DNA of 64,000 nt from Sipunculus nudus (lineage: Eukaryota; Annelida; Sipuncula; Golfingiida; Sipunculidae), in assembly GCA_026874595.1 (NCBI GenBank), contig CM049311.1, forward strand, positions 60,013,453 through 60,077,452, read 5' to 3'. Below the pieces are notes generated by a model. It was not told the origin of the DNA. It was given only the letters and a program-made list of their open reading frames with translations, and did no database searches. This document shows positions 12,650 to 27,069 of the stretch, piece after piece. A program made the translations under genes and the position numbers. Every line of letters begins with the position of its first letter. Position 1 is the first letter of the stretch.

Positions 12650-14720
12650 TTAGCTCAGCTGACTATAAGTCAACTGTGCTATAGCGATGGTCCTTTCTCC
12701 TTTGGTCCGTTAAACTGGCACGTTTTGAAACCGTTGAATCTAGAAACCTGTAACTGAATATCCAGGGAGGTCAATAAAATTCTCACTGGAAACCTGAAAT
12801 GAGGTCACTGTGACATATATCCTACGAGCTATGGGGCTTGTAAGTACCCCCAAGAATAATTAAATCATTGATACAATACCTCCAGTATCCTGTTAATTGC
12901 CCTGAATCTTGCATTGAATATTGACAATGACTAGGGTTGTCAGTTCTCGAAAACTGGTGGTGCCACCTTCATGTTTTTTTTTTACGATTTTCCCTGGATT
13001 TTAGACCCGTCAAATGCCAGAAATTATGTCACTTTCTCAATTGTGGTTTCATCTGGTGTCCCGAAACTTGATGTGTATATTGACTATGACTAGTTTCTTC
13101 AGTTCCTGAACACTGGTGGCACCATCAGTATATTTATGAATTTTTAGCTCAGATGACTTTCAGCGATCACTCTTTGTCCGTCGTCCGTCTGTATTTCCGT
13201 CTGTCCGTCCGATAACCAGGCATAAATCCAATTTGGATCGACATATCGATTTCAAACTTGAATTATATATGGCCCATTTGATTTTTGGGTCATGAGGTAG
13301 AAGGTCAAGGTCAAAGAACCCGCTTCTTTAGAAAGATTGTTGATGCATTTTAAGCCAAACCTTTCATCCCAAACCTTCGATCTTCCACATTTTGATCGTT
13401 GCCAAAAGTTAAAAAATAATTTGGATTTTTGGGTCACAACGTCAAAGGTCAAGGTCACTGGGGCAATATATCCACATATTAGTTTCCAGAAGATAACACC
13501 TGTTTGGATTGAAATATTGGTTTTGAACTGAACTTATATATGGCTCACCACTAAAGTAAGAACTCTTTTGATTCCGGGGTCATGAGAGCAAAGGTCAAGG
13601 TCACAGGACCCCCTACTTAAGATAGATTGTGGATGCATTTTAAGCCAAACTTTTCGTCGCAAACATTCCGCCTCCCCATGCGGTGCACCTGCCAATAGGG
13701 GAACTTTCCTTTTGATTTTGGGGTCACTAGATCAAAGGTTAATGTCAGAGAGCCCATCCATTCTCAAATTAATTTATAAATGGGTCCCTAGTTTCTATTT
13801 TTAACACATTTAATCCCTCTTTTTGAGACTGCTAAATTACATCGATAGTATCAGCTTCTCAGTTGTGATGTCATCTAGTGTCCTGCAACCTTTTGTGTTT
13901 ATAATGTGACCACATAATTTGTCACACAAGTTTTTTTAAACTAAGTTCTCGGATGATGACCTTTTCCAGGATCTTAAAGGCCAAATCAGCCGAATATTAG
14001 TTCATTAACTTCAGGTTCTATTGTGAACGCTATAACTTTGGAAGTATTGCATATTTGCTTCTAAAATTTGACATACCGATTTCCACCAAGTTTTCGAAAG
14101 ACTTCGAAAACTGGTGACCTTGACCTTTATCTTCAGAAATATATGATTATTATAACCCTTATAACTTTTGAAGTACTACATATTTTTTCTTCAGATTTGA
14201 CGAACCAGTTATTTTTGTCATATTCTTGGAGGCATTTGAAAACTGGAGAACTTTACCTTTATATTCTAGTATAATTTTGAACCCTGTAACTTTTAAAGTA
14301 ATGAAGATTTTTCCCTCAAATTTGGAACAAACGTTTCCACAATGACAAGGTAAAAACTGATGGCCTGGACCTTGATCTACAAGTTCATCATCTTTAGTAT
14401 TTCTTGTTTACGTGATAACTTAAATATACTTTGTCCTAAAATTTGATAGAGAAAAAATGTTTCAACCAAGTTCACATAGGAGTTTGAAAACTGGTGTCCT
14501 TGATCTTATTTTTCTCTTGTTCAATCTGTATAGACAAATCATGATTGGATTCAGTCTACACACGTGTGACCCATTAGTTACGGAAGAACCGTACCGATTT
14601 GGTGTCAGAAGGTCAAAGGTCAAGATCACATATGAAGTTAATCTCAATTTGTCTTTCAGATGATAAATTCCTGTTGTGAATGTTATGCTGGCGTCATTAC
14701 CCATGGGTCACTTGTTTCAT
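12650..14720 (+). repeat. Dispersed repeat family R1, long copy b
   Basis: It begins TTTAGCTCAGCTGACTATAAG, as in copy a, and then carries 'ccagggaggtcaataaaat', AGGTCACTGTGACAT (one mismatch from the perfect palindrome of copy a), GGTGGTGCCACC (about 12956) and a second internal TTTTTAGCTCAGATGAC head at about 13142 with GTCCGTCGTCCG. Several AAAGGTCAAGGTCA blocks follow (13300-13770). From 13900 to 14660 it runs into the 'gaaaactggtgacctt' module also seen at 4800-5000. The duplicated head suggests nested or concatenated copies. Confidence 0.8.
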
Positions 14721-15250
14721 AATCTGATTGATTGCCTTTCAACTTATAATAGTGTTCTTATTGATTATCGATAATGTTATGATTTTTTATACATTTCCAT
14801 GGATTTTTACTTATATTTAAGAGACTTCCAATTGAAATCATATTACTATCTCAGATGTTGCCGAATGTTTTGCTTATCGATCATGGCGGGTGTAATGCGA
14901 TGATATATTAAATAATGTTATTTTTCAGCTTTCTTGTATTTTCACCGTTTTCTGTCATCCAAAATGGAGGGGTCTCAGATAGACGGGTCGGATTTTTTTT
15001 CGATCCCAAGTGGACCTATATTAAAGGGAAACACACTATTAGTGCGGCTTCTTGTTAATTATACTGATGGTCTAAGCCTTAGCGTAAAAAAACTGTTATG
15101 ATAAATATTAAGTTGGTTCAAATGAACCCCCAACATTTGAGTCCAAAGAAAAGTAAAGAGGACGTGTATTATAATAAATCTGTATCTGAAATATAGACGA
15201 CAAAACACACACACATATATATATATATAATAGCAGGGATAATTAATATA

Positions 15251-15318
<68 letters not shown>

Positions 15319-18300
15319 CATTTCTCCGTACATTTTCAAAATAATTACAGGAAAGGACCGCGGGAAATAACTGTTAACACGTTTTGTTTTTCTTTTTTGT
15401 GGGTTCGTGTCTAATTATTTCTTCAAACACATATCAAAAGGTAATATGTTGTTTTACTGCACTTATAAAATATCTTGCCTCAACAATCATTGTAAAACGC
15501 AACTTAATTAGTCCCTTTTTCAGACATTCAGTTATTAATAAGTGACCACGTTAATCGGGAACGCTTCCGGTCCCTTTAAAGTGCAGTCACCGTGTTAGGC
15601 GTGCAGGTTTCTCTAGATATCATATATCCCTGCTATCGTGCGGGGTTCAGAAATGTGCATAACTTTTAACAGACAATATGGCAATAATGTGATACTTCGC
15701 ACTCAAGATACAAATTCGCCCAAAACCTAGATTACATAGGCTATATTGCATATATATACATACGTCGGCCCACCATGACGTAGGGTTTCATTTGAAATTT
15801 TAATGCATGATGAATCGTTATTTTAACTATGATTAAAATATGATAGTAATGATACGGATATTATTCTAAGAAAAATTATTTCAGTTTTCGCGAAAGATGC
15901 GTACGTCACAGAATAAACGAGATAAAGAGAACATCGAAAGCGCCTTAAATAGTAAATCATACTTGTACCCCGAAAGATCTATCCAGTTTTATGATTTTTT
16001 TTCTTTTTCTGTAAGTTTCAAACCTTCATATAACTACGTAACTGTATGCTATCACATCACGTCAACATAACACAGCGTCTAGTCAGCTGGTACCCTTCCA
16101 AATAGAACCGTCTCATTGGGACCCGTCCAACTGGCACACAAACAACTGACACGTGATCAACTGTAGTATATAGCCTTTACCATAATTGGGAGTGGAATCA
16201 TTATGCAGGCCATTTTAAGGTTTCTTTTTATATGTCAGAGTAAATTCTGGTTCAATAAATAGCCTTCAATCAGATCATAGCCTTTGCTTCGTTGGCTTAC
16301 TCACTAGTGGAAATCCCCATGGAAAATCCCTATGAAATATCGCTTTCTATTGGCTTGCTCGGTGTAGAAAATAGTCTGGTAATCACCAACTATTGTAACA
16401 TGGCCTTTCTTATGCTTCGACATAGCCTTTTCTTATGCTAAAAGAAAGCCGATGCCAATCTATATAGTATATAGACTTGTTCCCCTTGAAAAAACATGAA
16501 AACGAGCTATTTCCTTGTATTAAAACAAATGTCAGACATGGGAGCCAATCAACGTTTATATCAGGGATGTGGATACTTCTCACCAGACAGGTTCGTTTGA
16601 AATGTTGTAATGTATTTTTACGCTATTGCTGAAGTAATTGCTTTGTAAAAAAACGTAGAATTTCAGACGGACGGATTGTGCTTTTGATTTGAGTAGACCG
16701 AGTATAAAGATATTTTTTTTGTAAATGTTGGCTACTTGCTGAATGTTCATAATTATTGTCTACCGAATTTTATAATACTATAGTTTTCTTTGGTTTTGAG
16801 CAAATATCAAATAAATAACATAATTATCGTAAAAATGATGTTTCAGGATGACTCTCTCAGGGCCCGGCTTCACTAGGGATTTTACTAACTGCATTCTTTA
16901 GGTTTTGACCAGCCCTAATTTGCAGTTTGACTAACCAGGAAGAATGCTCTCATGATTCATATTATGCAGGATGTAAATTTGTCGTGATCATGACATGAGC
17001 TGACAATTTTTACACAATTTACATTGAGAGGGAACTCAGGGAAGCCCATCTCAGTCATTGTATAGGACAAGGTAAAAATCACATCAGTTTCCCTTCAGTT
17101 CATTTGTTACTATATATAGTCTATAATACAATAAAAAATTAGAGAAATGCAGGACTGACAAGATTGAGATTTTTACAGTATTCTAATTCATGAACATTAA
17201 AACTGATTTTTTTCTCCAGTTGAAGGTAAATCTTTTTTTTTTTCTCCCAAATGATATCATTTTAAGCATTCCAGTATGAAGAATTAAAGTAATCACTGCC
17301 AGTACTGGTACATATAAATAATATGACTGTGGGGAACCAGCTAGTCGTTTCGTCACCACAGTTGATTCGTCACCAAAGGAAAATGGTGACCAAGTGACTC
17401 AGAATACATCAGGCCTCACTTGGCCTGGCACATCTATTAATTGCAGATTCTTATAATGACGGAAGAACAGAATATTGAATGAGAGAAGAATGAAATATTG
17501 CTAGGAAGTTAGTTTATGCAAAAAATGTTTACCCTCTGCAAATGTTCAGATTTCAGTAAGTTCGTTTTGCGATTTGTTTCTCTATGTAGCAACCATGGAC
17601 ATATATTTTAATTAACTAATAATTGACTGTTGTGACGAATCTACTGGTATCCAGACTGTGTCAGTGCATCACCTGTGACATATGACTTGTGAGAAGACTA
17701 AGAGTAAAATAAAGTTATCTCACATGTGATTAGATGTATACAGACACTCATAAAAAGTAATGATATATGAAAAGTAATGATAATTCAGTATATTACAACA
17801 AAATATTGCCTTGTGGAGAATCTTTGACAATATTTTCTCAAACATGACTGATGTGTTAATTATGCCTTGTTGGCTTGATAATTTGATTTTGAGATTCATT
17901 TAGAAAACTAGAGCGATATAATTGGAGCAATATAATTGTGCAGTTACTGTGTATATCTTGAAATGTATATTTCATCAGTAACTATGACCTTTTGTGCATG
18001 CTGAACTACAATAAATGACATACCCATGAAGTAAACCAAGTGCTAATAAATAGAGAGACCAGCAAACTGGGAAGGTTCTGTTTTTACAGTTTACTTGCCT
18101 GGGCAGATTACAACTGCAAGCCTGTTTAAAAGCCATCATTGGCACTTGATCAAATAAGGTTCATGAGTGGCCCTGACAGAGGATGGAGCCTCCAGGGTTT
18201 TAAGGCAAGTTGGGCAGGGAATCTTGACTGCAAGCCCAGCTTGGCTGCTATTGGAGCATGAATGTGGACCGATTTTCTGCTGTACACAATACGACAAGAT

Positions 18301-19457
18301 TAATGATTGTCCAATCCAGGGCTCCAGAGAAAACAACTTGTTAAACATTAAAGTTTAAATGTAGACACTTTGACCTTGCAGTACCAAGTACATAAGTATG
18401 CACATTATCTGTCACCTGACATCAGACAATATAGACAAATATCACAGAGGATTGTACAATATTAGTTTATTTAGATCCAGAATGTCAGTATGTTTGGATC
18501 AGCTACAGACCTGTCTTAAACATTTTCATTTTCATCAGTTACAAGAGTGACATATGGAGTTGCAGGAATTGGTGCTGACTCAGACTGTCAGCATTAACAT
18601 TTGGAGGATACTTCAGGCTGACTAAGTTAACTATAACTTGGCTCATGTCGGACTATTATTTTGTCATGCACAGTCAAAACAGAACTGGACCATGAATCAG
18701 CTTTTCCAGAAGTATTTAGAAGTGGTGTAATATCAAATAAACGTAATAGCTCCTGTTAGTTTCCCATTTGCTTGGAGTTTGACTGCCAGTTGGGTCACTA
18801 CAACTTTAGTGTCCAACTGTCAGTAACTCTTGACACTATTTGATGCCTGTCATAAGGTCAGTACTTTACCTAAATGGTACATGTCACAGATGGTGTAATA
18901 ATCTCAAGTTGTAGTTTTTTAATTTTTTTTTGGGGGGGGGGGGTGGGGGCTTGGTGGTCATTGATCAGTGTTCTTTTTAAATGGATTTTATTAAAGATAA
19001 GGTACGGTATGTCTATATACATGCTTTATTTGTTTTACCTATTTTGTATTGAATTATTGGCTTGTGTGAAATTAGAAATTTTAGCTATCAGTTAAATTCA
19101 TTTTCTATAAAGTTGAGGTTAGTTACTGTTAACTTTTACACATTGATGTCAAATCAGTTGGCTTGTTTAAACTTTTTTTATCCTTTCTGGGCTCCGATAT
19201 CAAAAGGGAGTTAATGGTCTTAAGATGTCCTTTAAATTTTTTCACAGCATTTTATCTACAGTTTATCATTTGCATATCACTTCTGGGTCAAGAGGGCACA
19301 GTCTCTTTGTAGAAATCATGGTGGAGATTGGACTTTCAATGTTCAACAAATGTCAGGATAAACAGATTGGGATCTGAATGGACATATAGTGTGATATTAT
19401 CATTTTTTATTTATTTAATATGTGGCAGATATTTATATTTTTCTATTTTTTTTTTCA
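14721..19457. other. Intergenic upstream of IAP-1
   Basis: No supportable exon across about 4.7 kb. It holds a TA tract at 15253-15315 and a 12-nt G run at 18932-18943. The open frames at 18136-18358 on both strands overlap each other and carry no recognised domain. The IAP-1 promoter should lie in or before this interval, but I could not place it. Confidence 0.5.
15253..15315. repeat. (TA)n microsatellite
   Basis: About 31 TA units without interruption. Confidence 0.95.
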
Positions 19458-19947
19458 GAAACAAAGTGGTAACATCACAGACAACAACATGGCTGTGTTA
19501 CATCAAAATATTCAACATTTAGTATGCGGCAGGTCATGTATCTGCCAGTACATTCTTTAATATTGTGTTTCACGACAAATAATGATGGTTTCTCAGCTTC
19601 ACCATTAGTGAAACTGGAGAAACAGAGATACTTGTCATATTTGAAAATAAGTTTATATCACAAAGATATACGAATATTCAAAGACCAGTGTGGTCTCGGC
19701 AACAAGTATAGCACACATTTCAAATTTTGCAGAAGAGGTTTAAGGATATTTAAATCACATTGGATTTACAGCAGCAGGTACCATAGATATATATTGCGCA
19801 TAGGTTGTAAAAGAGGGCAAGATATTTATAAATCTTGGTGGAGTCACTCAAACAGAACAAGCCTTCAAAGACAGCATCTGCATGTAGCAACAGGTGCTCT
19901 TATTAAATATAGTGCATTGTATATTTGTACTTTGACATATTGTAAAA
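19458..19947 (+). other. Probable 5' UTR of IAP-1
   Basis: A pyrimidine-rich tract ending TTTTTTTTCAG at about 19458 is a good 3' splice site and could begin a leader exon. The leader would run to the ATG at 19948. A 154-codon frame (19524-19988) overlaps the start in another frame; it has no recognised domain and is more likely chance or an upstream ORF than a gene. Confidence 0.35.
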
Positions 19948-22900
19948 ATGGAGGATATACTTCGGAATCAGCACATTCGGGAAGTTGAAAATGACCGTGA
20001 GTATTACAGTTATGAAATCAACCGACTGGGATCGTATACAAGATGGCCGAGAGGGAACCCAATGTTTCCTACAGCTCTGGCCAAAGTTGGGTTGTATTAT
20101 ACAGGACAAGAGGATGAAGTAAAGTGCTTTGTTTGTGATATTCGTATGAAGCGATGGGTAAAAACTGACCTCCCATTGTCAGAACATGAGAGACACTCTC
20201 CAAGATGCCAGTTCATTTTGGGATACAATATTGGAAATGTTCCGCTACTAGCTCCAGGTGAAGTGTTTTCTTTGGACAAAATACGTGACGAAGAACGCAA
20301 TGTGAAACAACTGAGAGCGAGTATCTCTCAGGCATTTAGTGGGTCAAATGGTGGTTTGTCTCATAACAGCAACAACAATCCCATGCCTTCACTGTTTACT
20401 CCCAACTTTTCTTTTACCAGTGGACCTAACACAAACTTACCAAAGCCACAGGTTGCTGTAAAGGACAGCCTTACATCACTTCAGCCCAATTATAGAGGGT
20501 TGTCTTCGCCATCTCCTGTAGTTGCTGATGCTGGACTGTTCAGCATGCCTGCTCCAGCCATTACAGGTCCCCTAGAACCTCCGACTCGCATCTCCTCAAA
20601 TTCTACATCCTCAACTCTTCCTAGGGCTCTGCAGAACATGTCTCTGGCAGACAGCGATAATTTTTCAAGGCCGGTTGCAAATTGCAGGACAGAATTTGAT
20701 GCTGTCCAGACAGACAGCAGCCGCACCATACCAAACCGCCAGCAAAACACTGGCAGGATTCAGACGGATTCTGTCTCATGTAACCAGGGCAAAAGTGTCA
20801 GCACCTTCAATGTGCCAGCTACTCCAGGGGTAGGTCTCATTATCTTGAAATAACTTTTAAATGTTTTTGTTCTTAAAATAGCAACAACTTTGATTTTACA
20901 TTAATGCTATTATGTGTGTGTGTGTATATATATATATGTTTATATGTCAAAATTAAACATTTAATTAGTATTTTGCAGTCAGTAGAAAAGATTGTTTTTT
21001 TTTTCTCAGAGCTTAAGTTTATATTAAACTTAAAACAATCAAGAAATTATGTGATCATGACATACGACTTCTTTCTAGTCTAATCTTATTTTTTATTTCA
21101 TCAAGTTTATTTTCTGATATCTGTTCAAACAATTTACTTTTAAAGTTTTATTTATGGTGACATAACAGTGTATGACTGATCCAGTAAAGACGATCTTATC
21201 TTTATATTTTGCAGGCCCCTGAGGAGTTATGTAACCCAGCTAGAGTGAGAGAGATGATGCACCACGCTGCACATCCACAGTATGCTGACATAGCCATCAG
21301 ATTCCGGTCATTCAGACTGTGGCAGTCTGCTTCCATTCAGCCGATCGCCAGAATGTGCCAAGCAGGCTTCTTTTACACAGGTACATAATGTGAAAATAAG
21401 ATGCAGTGAAAGATAATCGAAAACAAAAATATAAAAACTTTCAGGGACAGGGAGCAGGGTAATGTGTTTTGTTTGGAAAACTAAATCCTTCAGGTTTACA
21501 TTTACATGTATCAATTGCTTTTCTGCATTATTATTTTACTTTTTTTTTTTCTCATGTATTAAACAATTAAGTAATATTGATAAGTTTTTTTTATCAATTA
21601 TAAATGTGTCTGTGTAGACTTAGGACTATCAACATTCTTGGCTAATGTTAAAATAAAAATTTATGAGGGAGGTTTCTCAAATTCTGATTATTTAAGTATT
21701 TTATATCAAAAATATAGATCTAGCATATTATTCTTCTTGAGTCAAAATAGCACTGCTTGTGCTATTTTATAATAATTTCCAATAATGATCATTGGCATAT
21801 AATGTTTTATTCACAGGTCAAAATAATTAATGATAAACACCAGAAAAATATTCATAAATTTTATAGTTTAAAGTTTCCCCATTTTATTTGCATTTATTTA
21901 GGAAACTTGGGTTCCTTAAAAATATTGTAATTTTTGCTAATAGACATTCTTCTCTTCCAGGCCAGGACGACCGTGTTCGCTGTTTTATGTGCGGAGGTGG
22001 TCTGTGTAACTGGGAGGCAGATGATGTCCCGTGGCAGGAACACGCTCGCTGGTTCAACCGCTGCGAGTACCTGGATGCTTGCAGGAACGTACCTGAAGTC
22101 CAAACTGCCATCAACAATATGCAGGTATGTATGAAAAAACCATACAGTAATACTAGTCTGGTTATAAATGGAATATTCATGTGTTTGTGGTTATTGTACT
22201 ATATGTAGTCACTGGTACACCAGGCAAAAATCCCTGAATGAAACCTTGTTTGATTTTCTACTACCTGTAAGGTATTGTTTAACAATAAAAGTTTTGATCC
22301 AAAAAAATAAACTGTTGATACTTGTTATGCCTTGTCATTTTTGTGTTCAGGTAAAACCCTTTATTGAAAGCATTTGTCTGTAGGATGGAAGACTTGCACA
22401 TGTTGAGAAGCTGGCCAGATGTTAACTTTATACTGAATAGCTTAAATTTTTATTATTATGTTATAAAATTTAATCTCTGAGGGAAATTATAAGTGATAAT
22501 TATTTGATTTTTCATTAAATAAGATTTGTTGACATGCAAGGTCGTGGCTCAATTTGACCTGCCACCTAAGTTGCCAGTGACCTTTAATATACATTGGTAT
22601 TTATTTTTTGCAGAATTCTCTGAGAGCTGATGGTGGTTCAAGGACTGATGGGGATTCAGTCAGAACCGACAATGTGGCTGGTTTTATGAACACCCCCATA
22701 GTTAAAGAGGCGCTAGAAATGGGCTTCACAAGGGAGAGGATTAAGGATGCTGTCAGAAAGACTGGTAGGGATTTTAGTGATAAAAGTGGATGTGATAACA
22801 GATAAAAAAAGGACAGTTAACCATGTGTATACAGCCATTTGGAATAAAAAAAGAGAGAACTTCTTTTAAATCAATACAATTAAAAGAGCAATTAATTTTA

Positions 22901-24856
22901 TATTTAAATAAAAAATTGGAAGTATTAAATAAAGTATTCTCTAACAGATTTGGAAACATATGAGACAGACTGGGAAATATACCTTTTATATGTAATTGAA
23001 ACTTCATAAATTATGCAGATGGTCCTTCTAAATATACTGTTCATGATGTACTAATTTATCATACTGTTTCATGAATAGATGTATCACTGCCTGAATGCTC
23101 AAGTTCTGTACTTTATTTTATTTATATTTTATTGTAGGACGTGCATTCGCTGACTTGAATGACCTGCTGGATACTTTAGAAAAACTTGCCATCGCAGAAA
23201 ACTCTACAGAGAAACCAGCTCCAGATCCAGACACTGCAGATTCAGAGTCTGATTCAGAGGATGAAGATGAGACTAAAGATGCATCCACATCAGCAGCAGC
23301 AGTCACAGTAGTGGACAAGGCTGCCAGTGGAACCAGTAAGACTGTAGGCTCAGCAGGAACTGCTGCTCAGAAAAATCTAACAAGCTCTCCCAGCAGTCAG
23401 AGGAGAGAGGGTGAGGCTTCATCCAGCTCCAAGAAAAGTAAGTTATTTTACACAATCAGGCCCTGTGATTCCAGCAGTGTGGCTGTCTTGTCAGTTCCAC
23501 TTAAGATCTCACTGTATAACTATTATGATAATGCATGGTACATGGCTAAATATTAAAGTATATTAACCAAAATGTGATCAAAATTGAAAGCAAAAGTCAT
23601 CCTTGAAAAGGGTATGATATTAAATTTAATTTATTAATTTTATTAGACAAGAACTATATTACTGTTGCAGATCATCTTTTCATTATTTGCACAAGGAATT
23701 TTGTGAAAAACGGAAATATATTTTATCATCTTAAAATCTTGTGGATAATAACACCCTGTATTGATAAACATAATGTGTTGTACATGTTTCATCAGACAGT
23801 TCCTGTAGCATGATTTATCATAATAGTGTTTACTACAAACCTATTATTTTATACAATGTTATTTAATCTGACCCTACAGATAGGAGAAAGAAGAGAAAGG
23901 CAAAGAAGCAAAAGGAGGAGAGTAACCAGCCCCCACAGCCAACAGGTGGCAGCACTGAGAAATCTGCAGTGGACAAGGAAGGTGAGCTGTCTTTATAAAT
24001 ACATTTTGTTAATCTCATGACAGGTACATGATTAAAGCTATGTGTCAACCTGTATGGGTGTGGATGCAGACTTGGATAGAAAGGTTCTCAGAGCAATAAG
24101 CTGGATTGTGTCGGATTTGACAGTGACAAATGTGGTTCCTTGTATTGCCGCTGATATGTTTTTGTCAACCAGAAAATGAAGTAGTTGGTACAGAAATGTA
24201 CACAGAAACATGCTGGGTGCCATTTTGAAGAGTGAAAGTCCTGAAAAGACAAAAAGTGTACATAGAAGTGTAGTCACACGTTGACAAGTAACTGAATATT
24301 TGTTGTAGTTTAGATTTGTATTTATAATTTAATTTAAAATTCCAGTAATAATTTAATAGACTTAAAATTGAAGTAATCATTTAATAAATCTAATATTGCA
24401 GTAACCATTTAATAAATTTAATATTGCAGTAACAGGACATTCATATTTTAAGATTCATGATTTCCAGCCTATTAAAAATAGGCTTGCAGTCTAATGGATA
24501 AGTCTAAGGGGTATCAGTAGGGTAACCTGTTTGAAGTTGAAAAGACTTTTGCTCCTAAATGCTAATAGATTTACTGGTCTATGTGGTTATTTTATATATA
24601 ACAATAATAACAGACGTGTTTATGTTCTCTTATTATGAAAGTGTTTTGTGTTTTTACAGAACTGAGTACCTTGATCTCAGAAAACCAAGCTCTACGCGAT
24701 AAGAGCATGTGTAAGATCTGTCTGACCAATGAGGTCGCCATCGTCTTCTTGCCATGCAGTCACTTGGCATGTTGTCTTGACTGTGCCATGCAGCTGCAAA
24801 AATGTCCCATATGTCGCGAGCACATCAAAGCCACAGTAAAGGTATTCATTGGGTGA
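19948..24856 (+). CDS. IAP-1: BIR-BIR-UBA-RING inhibitor of apoptosis
   Basis: Exons 19948-20829, 21215-21380, 21961-22124, 22614-22764, 23138-23437, 23880-23981 and 24660-24856 all have AG/GT borders and compatible phases (0,1,0,1,1,1), giving 653 codons. BIR1 (about residues 22-90) has zinc ligands C60, C63, H80, C87. A Ser/Asn/Pro-rich linker follows (about 110-294). BIR2 (about 310-388) has C357, C360, H377, C384 and a GGGL...W...[12 protein letters not shown] groove of the type that binds IAP-binding motifs. A UBA domain (about 428-470) contains the MGF signature at 440-442. An acidic patch near 488-500 precedes a basic NLS-like patch at 556-566. The C-terminal RING begins at C606. Known IAPs of this layout are E3 ubiquitin ligases restraining caspases and modulating NF-kB-type signalling. 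No CARD is seen. The ATG at 19948 is supported by the matching MED start of IAP-3. Confidence 0.94.
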
Positions 24857-27069
24857 GTGACAGCAACTATAAAAGCACCATAGGATTGGTCAGCAAGGTT
24901 TGTCTTCATTTTTACCCATGGAAAGCTGGTGTGAGGTATAGTGATACTGAAAGAACTTATAACACAAGAAATACAAGTGTGGTCAATAGAGAGTGTTTTC
25001 ATATACACATCCTAAATGAGTTGAGGAGGATTAACCCATTGCTGTAGTAATGTTGGAACGGATAAATTAACCATCCTCTTCCATGTAAAGCTCTGTCATG
25101 TGAAGCTTGCCTTAGAGGTCGAAGTTCACCTTAGAGGTCAATTCAGTGGTGTGTGGACCTCTGCGTTTGAAGTCATAATAGTCTGAGATACTGAACAGGA
25201 CAGGCAGAGCAAACAAGCAAGCAGGGATTGCAGTCTCAGGGAAGAAGCTATGTTAGAACGTAAAAACAGCAACGTGAAATCAAACCTGTGATATGTCAAA
25301 ATGCTCAAATAATACTTGGTGTATGAACTACCGTATATGACCTGTTTATGATGATAAACAATTTAGGCATTAACACTGACTTTGATGTACCAAAGTTATA
25401 ACATCATCATAGTGACTTTGAGGTCTGTGCTGAAACTGGAATATGTTAAACAATGGCTAATAATGTAACAGTCAAGGATTACATGATACTGATATAGATA
25501 TTCTTAAAATCAGTGTGAACAGACAAAACAAGAGCAAGGATGTAAAATTGTATTCTTGATAGTTGAACAGAAGATGCATTGAACAAAATGATATCATGTG
25601 CATATGTGGCAAATACTTGATGTGATAAAATAATCAGAGGTAGGAGTGATAAGCTGAAAACAAAGCACTATCTGTAATTATGAGGAAACTTGAGTCACTG
25701 CATGATAACATTCACAAGGAGAACACAAATATCTGTTTTTCTTTTTTGCATTTATAGTAAAGGTAAAGGTTTTTTGATGCGTGTTTTGGTTAAACTTGCT
25801 TCCTTTTTCTGGTAGGATTTAAGTCATAATAGTTCTAATGGTTTGGTTGCATTTGTGACATTTATACTTGGAGTATATAGTTCGTTTAAAATTCCTGTTT
25901 TTTTTTTAATCCTGATCTCTTTTATTGTTAAACTCTTGTATGTTCATCAATAAGATAATACTCTTTAGATCCAAGCTTCATCTGCTTCAGAAGGTACCAA
26001 TTGGGAATTGGATGTGAAACAAAAAAAAAAACATATTTTTTTCCATTGGTGGATGAAAAGTGTAATTTTACATAGAATATGAACAGTTTTTTCCCCCCAT
26101 TTTTACTGCATCATCAGATATTCACTGATGAAGGTTGTATAAAAAAAAGTTCAAATATGTTCAGGAAGATTTGCTTATTTAGATGACATAACCATATGAT
26201 AATATTTATCATATTTATCTATTTTGTTTGCTTAACTAAACAGTAAACAGATGGTACAGTGTGGAAAATTGTTAACATTGCAACACTTTTGTGTCCAAAA
26301 TTTAAGGGGGGGGGGGGGCATATTATTTGAGACGCAATTGATCCTGTGCAGAGCTTGTAGTGGCAGTGTATCAGTTGACAAACCCTTCTTCCCTTTGTTC
26401 CATTATGCATTCTTTAGTTTCCTAGTATTCATGAAGTAATGTATATATGTATACTTCTTTAAAAATGAGAGATATATATATAGTGACCCAAGTTTACCAA
26501 TATCTAACATTTAAATAGTTCTACAGATGGGACAGAATGTGTTTATATAACTAATATTTAATACAAGATAACAGGGCTGGTAAAAAAATAGTCTGAAAAA
26601 AATCAAGATTTTTTTTACTTTTTTTAATTTAAATAGATTTTTATTGATTTAAATGAACTAATGATTAATTAATAATTTCCTAAATTTTTATCAGCTAAGT
26701 TAACTGTTCTTGTTATACAGATTATTATGACAGTATTTAAAAGTATTTTAGAAAATAATAAGTTTAAAGCAACTAATAATCTCAGATTATTTAGAATTTT
26801 TGTCACAGATGATCTGCACTTGATGGTTTTCTAACATTATATGATCCATAACGCAGTAATTTATATTGCAATTGGTCAATTAACTTTTAAAATCAGTTGA
26901 TTTAAATGACTTTGTTTTACAGTGATTTAAAGTATACCAGCCCTGCAAGTTGAATGTTGATGTTGTTTATTCAGCTTATTGAAATAATTGTTCACTTTTA
27001 TATGTGGATGATATATTAGGTTACCATTCAGTATTAAGGCCATAAAGGTATGTGTGGGGAATAACATTT
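24857..27069. other. IAP-1 3' flank and intergenic
   Basis: The 3' UTR of IAP-1 should begin here. I did not find a clear AATAAA close to the stop, so the transcript end is unplaced. The rest is AT-rich with A, T and G homopolymers, including a 12-nt G run near 26306. No coding exon is seen. Confidence 0.5.

Noticed and set aside
18136-18358. Overlapping frames on both strands upstream of IAP-1
   Set aside because: They mirror each other over the same DNA and lack any recognisable motif.
19524-19988. 154-codon open frame just before IAP-1
   Set aside because: It overlaps the IAP-1 start in another frame, has no recognised domain, and is best explained as leader sequence.
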